In this document: positions 20,734 through 21,292 of the stretch, piece after piece
Position numbering within the stretch: the first letter of the stretch is position 1
How the letters are laid out: every line of letters begins with the position of its first letter
DNA from: UBA5794 sp964196275
GTDB lineage: Bacteria > Actinomycetota > Acidimicrobiia > Spongiisociales > UBA5794
NCBI GenBank assembly: GCA_964196275.1
Contig: CAXMSN010000058.1
Location: 1 to 21,292 of the forward strand
Direction: 5' to 3'
Length of the DNA stretch: 21,292 nt
Translations under genes and position numbers: made by a program
The notes under the pieces: generated by a model
Database searches by the model: none
Told to the model about the DNA's origin: nothing
The model's input: only the letters and a program-made list of their open reading frames with translations

Positions 20734-21292
20734 CCGAACTGACGCAGATTCTCGAAGCCATCCTGTTCGTCGCGGAGGAGCCGGTGACGACGGAAGAACT
20801 CGCACAGGTGGTGGAAGAGCCAACCTCGGCCGTCCAGGACGCTCTGGAGTCTCTTGCAAGTGATCTCGCGGAGAACCGGGGGATCGTCCTGCGGAACGTC
20901 GGTGGCGGCTGGCGGCTCTACACGGCAGTCGAGGCGCTTCCCTATCTCGAGAAGTACGCGACATCCGATAGGGCGCGAAAGCTGTCGAGTGCTGCGATGG
21001 AGACACTCTCGGTCGTTGCCTACAAGCAACCGGTATCTCGGGGCCAGGTGACCGAGATCCGGGGCGTGGACTCCGATCACGCATTGAAGACGCTCGAGCG
21101 CAGAGGGCTCGTGCGGGAGATTGGCACCGCCCCCGGCCCGGGTCAAGCGATCCTGTACGGGACCACAGACCTGTTCCTGGAGAAGATGGGCCTGTCCACC
21201 GTCAGCGATCTGCCCGCACTTGCTGATCATGTCCCGCCCGCTGAGATCGTGGAAACGCTCGAAATGCCGATGCGTCCGGAGTCATCATCGAA
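20730..21292 (+). CDS. scpB: Segregation and condensation protein B (3' end outside window)
   Basis: Dimeric partner that wraps the ScpA linker in the SMC condensin complex. The frame from ATG 20730 stays open for 187 codons to the right edge, with no stop. The usual length is near 180-210, so only the C-terminal tail is likely missing. The first winged helix is LTQILEAILFVAEEPVTTEE. The second has SSAAMETLSVVAYKQPVSRG and EIRGVDSDHALKTLERRG, and the conserved GPGQAILYGTTDLFL segment follows. It begins in an ATGA overlap with scpA and has AAGGAG 4 bases upstream. In mycobacteria rluB and cmk follow. Confidence 0.95.
   Translation, partial: MTELTQILEAILFVAEEPVTTEELAQVVEEPTSAVQDALESLASDLAENRGIVLRNVGGGWRLYTAVEALPYLEKYATSDRARKLSSAAMETLSVVAYKQPVSRGQVTEIRGVDSDHALKTLERRGLVREIGTAPGPGQAILYGTTDLFLEKMGLSTVSDLPALADHVPPAEIVETLEMPMRPESSS

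Noticed and set aside
1..21292. tRNA, rRNA, CRISPR, transposon ends or dif site
   Set aside because: I looked for T-loop patterns, spaced repeats, terminal inverted repeats and Xer core sites on both strands and saw none that held up; gaps between genes are too short for most of these.

Overview
The window is about 21.3 kb of gene-dense DNA at roughly 60% GC by eye. It carries 22 genes, all on the + strand. Most neighbours are separated by under 120 bases or overlap by 4, 8 or about 20 bases. No gene-free stretch exceeds 300 bases. I see no tRNA, rRNA, transposase, integrase, phage gene or CRISPR array. The gene content points to Actinomycetota: a Pup-proteasome locus, PafB/PafC WYL regulators, a HelY helicase, a DUF4193-type protein, and a tlyA-nadK-recN-pyrG-nudix-xerD run. 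From memory, the left part resembles M. tuberculosis Rv2110c-Rv2092c and the right part resembles Rv1692-Rv1710. Joined blocks without mycobacterial additions suggest a non-mycobacterial lineage such as Acidimicrobiia, but the sequence alone does not settle that.

Left block (1-7702): prcB (5' end outside the window), prcA and pafA encode the 20S proteasome core and the Pup ligase. They are followed by the coupled DNA-damage regulators pafB-pafC, then a small CxxC/CxxC zinc-ribbon protein and the Ski2-like helicase helY. In mycobacteria tatA-tatC sit between pafC and helY; here the zinc-ribbon gene occupies that place.

Middle block (7749-11704): a diacylglycerol-kinase-family lipid kinase, an acidic DUF4193-like zinc-ribbon protein, a stand-alone polyprenol-phosphate mannosyltransferase, a GNAT acetyltransferase and an M20 metallopeptidase.

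Right block (11717-21292): a HAD-IIA phosphatase, a 55-residue acidic protein, tlyA (probably starting at CTG), nadK, recN, pyrG, a Nudix hydrolase, xerD, a DksA/TraR-type zinc-finger protein, a small HD-domain protein, scpA and scpB (3' end outside the window). The themes are nucleotide and cofactor supply, recombination repair, dimer resolution and SMC-kleisin chromosome organisation.

This is mainly conserved housekeeping DNA and I found no clearly new multi-gene system. The points most worth a second look are in expression signals: a probable CTG start for tlyA, a recurring -10-like TANNNT exactly 6-7 bases before start codons (leaderless transcription), a mini-ORF overlapping the DUF4193 start, and inverted repeats before dksA and pyrG and at the pafC stop.
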